Origin: Streptococcus ovis DSM 16829 | GTDB lineage: Bacteria > Bacillota > Bacilli > Lactobacillales > Streptococcaceae | Assembly: GCF_000380125.1 (NCBI RefSeq) | Contig: NZ_KB904562.1 | Coordinates: forward strand, 124,001 to 188,000 | Reading direction: 5' to 3' | DNA: 64,000 nt | In this document: in pieces, positions 63,360-64,000 of the stretch | How the letters are laid out: every line of letters begins with the position of its first letter | Position numbering within the stretch: the stretch's first letter is position 1 | The notes under the pieces: generated by a model | Told to the model about the DNA's origin: nothing | Database searches by the model: none | What the model saw: only the letters and a program-made list of their open reading frames with translations | Program-made: the position numbers and the translations under genes

Positions 63360-64000
63360 AACAATCAGTCTTAAAGCGCTTGATGAGCTATTTGTATCGG
63401 TACAAATGGTTGACTTTAACAGCCCTCTTCTTTATTTTGCTAACGACTTTGACACGAACAGCGATTCCCTTGGTCGCCCAGTATTACATTGACCATTTTG
63501 TGGCAAACGACGCGGCACAGGCAGGTTTGATGCTTTTAGTTGGTTATTACGCACTCTTTCTCTTGCGAATTCTTTTCACCTACTTAGGGAGCTATACTTT
63601 CTCGCGTGTGGCTTACAGTATTGTGCGTGATATGCGGCAGGAGACCTTTGCTAATGTGCAGGCCTTGGGAATGTCCTTCTTTGATAAGACCCCTGCTGGT
63701 TCGATTGTCTCACGGATTACCAATGATACACAGGCTGTTGCAGATATGTTTGGGACGGTTTTTGCTAGTTTTATTTCTTCCTTCTTTATCTTTACAGCCA
63801 CGCTGATTACCATGTTGCGACTTAACTGGCAATTGACCCTCTATATCCTTCCTTTCTTGCCAGTAATCTGGGGATCAGTTTGGCTCTATCGAAAACTATC
63901 CAACCATTTGGTTATGATGACGCGGAGCAAACTCAGTGACATCAATGTCAAATTGTCTGAATCCATCGAAGGGATGCGGATTATCCAAGCCTTTCGCCAA
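63356..64000 (+). CDS. Heterodimeric ABC multidrug exporter, subunit 2 (partial, BmrD/YheH-like)
   Basis: The first 215 residues of the partner subunit; the frame is still open at the window end. The visible part is the transmembrane domain, with basic N-terminal KQSVLKRLMSYLYRYKW and about four hydrophobic segments, plus the coupling region MSFFDKTPAGSIVSRITND. The ATP-binding domain lies outside the window and should carry the intact catalytic Glu. The start overlaps the previous stop (ATGA). Confidence 0.9.
   Translation, partial: MKQSVLKRLMSYLYRYKWLTLTALFFILLTTLTRTAIPLVAQYYIDHFVANDAAQAGLMLLVGYYALFLLRILFTYLGSYTFSRVAYSIVRDMRQETFANVQALGMSFFDKTPAGSIVSRITNDTQAVADMFGTVFASFISSFFIFTATLITMLRLNWQLTLYILPFLPVIWGSVWLYRKLSNHLVMMTRSKLSDINVKLSESIEGMRIIQAFRQ

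Overview
This window looks like chromosome of a low-GC streptococcus, most probably Streptococcus suis or a close relative. The evidence is the tuf, ppc, ftsW, tpiA, murM/murN and hprK-lgt gene content and sequence style, streptococcus-restricted small proteins (DUF3270-type, DUF948/YtxH pair), GBS-Bsp-like repeat surface proteins, and strong AAGGAGG-type ribosome binding sites. The species call is an inference from gene content; no 16S rRNA gene is present. I found no rRNA, tRNA, CRISPR array or intact insertion sequence.

Layout. 0-4 kb: envelope-stress proteins (DUF4097-like end, PspC), a NUDIX hydrolase, then hprK-lgt-DUF948-YtxH. 4-7 kb: DUF3270-type membrane protein and two U32 proteins (TrhP1/TrhP2-like, tRNA wobble-uridine hydroxylation). 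7-16 kb: YdbC/PC4, biotin transporter bioY with a BirA-type operator, SGNH hydrolase, glutathione reductase, a MacAB-like efflux operon with lipoprotein, DUF2798 protein and an LLM flavin oxidoreductase. 16-21 kb is the accessory-looking part: TetR, then a LexA-like (HdiR-type) repressor controlling a Y-family polymerase, a YolD protein and a frameshifted DUF5960-like gene, followed by a RelBE-type toxin-antitoxin pair. 21-25 kb: lysS, ybaK, DUF368 flippase, GH25 lysozyme. 25-33 kb: ECF transporter S component with DUF4430 lipoprotein, ftsW, ppc, an ECF-type sigma/anti-sigma pair, tuf. 33-45 kb: two large repeat-bearing peptidoglycan hydrolases flanking tpiA, then murN, murM, a Cof phosphatase and an HD phosphohydrolase on the minus strand. 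45-55 kb: DUF1934, a Mn2+-riboswitch-controlled P-type ATPase, GlpQ, TM2, queG, prfB (programmed frameshift), ftsE-ftsX, a metallo-beta-lactamase-fold hydrolase. 55-64 kb: MagIII-like glycosylase and DinG, a decayed proA in front of intact proC, TetR, DegV, and a heterodimeric ABC exporter cut by the window end.

Themes. Cell-wall construction and remodelling dominate (lgt, popT, ftsW, murMN, two GH25 enzymes, a VanY enzyme, ftsEX). The sigma/anti-sigma pair and the VanY-type surface protein share an unusual promoter architecture, TGTAACC-N16-CGTTATAAT, suggesting a small undescribed envelope regulon. Six genes have a -10 element only 6-9 bases from their start codon, and five of these lack any Shine-Dalgarno-like sequence, predicting a group of leaderless or near-leaderless mRNAs. 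Short degenerate copies of the 3' ends of gor and lysS lie just downstream of those genes and look like scars of integrative elements or recombination. proA is a remnant next to proC with no proB beside it, so this locus cannot supply proline synthesis.
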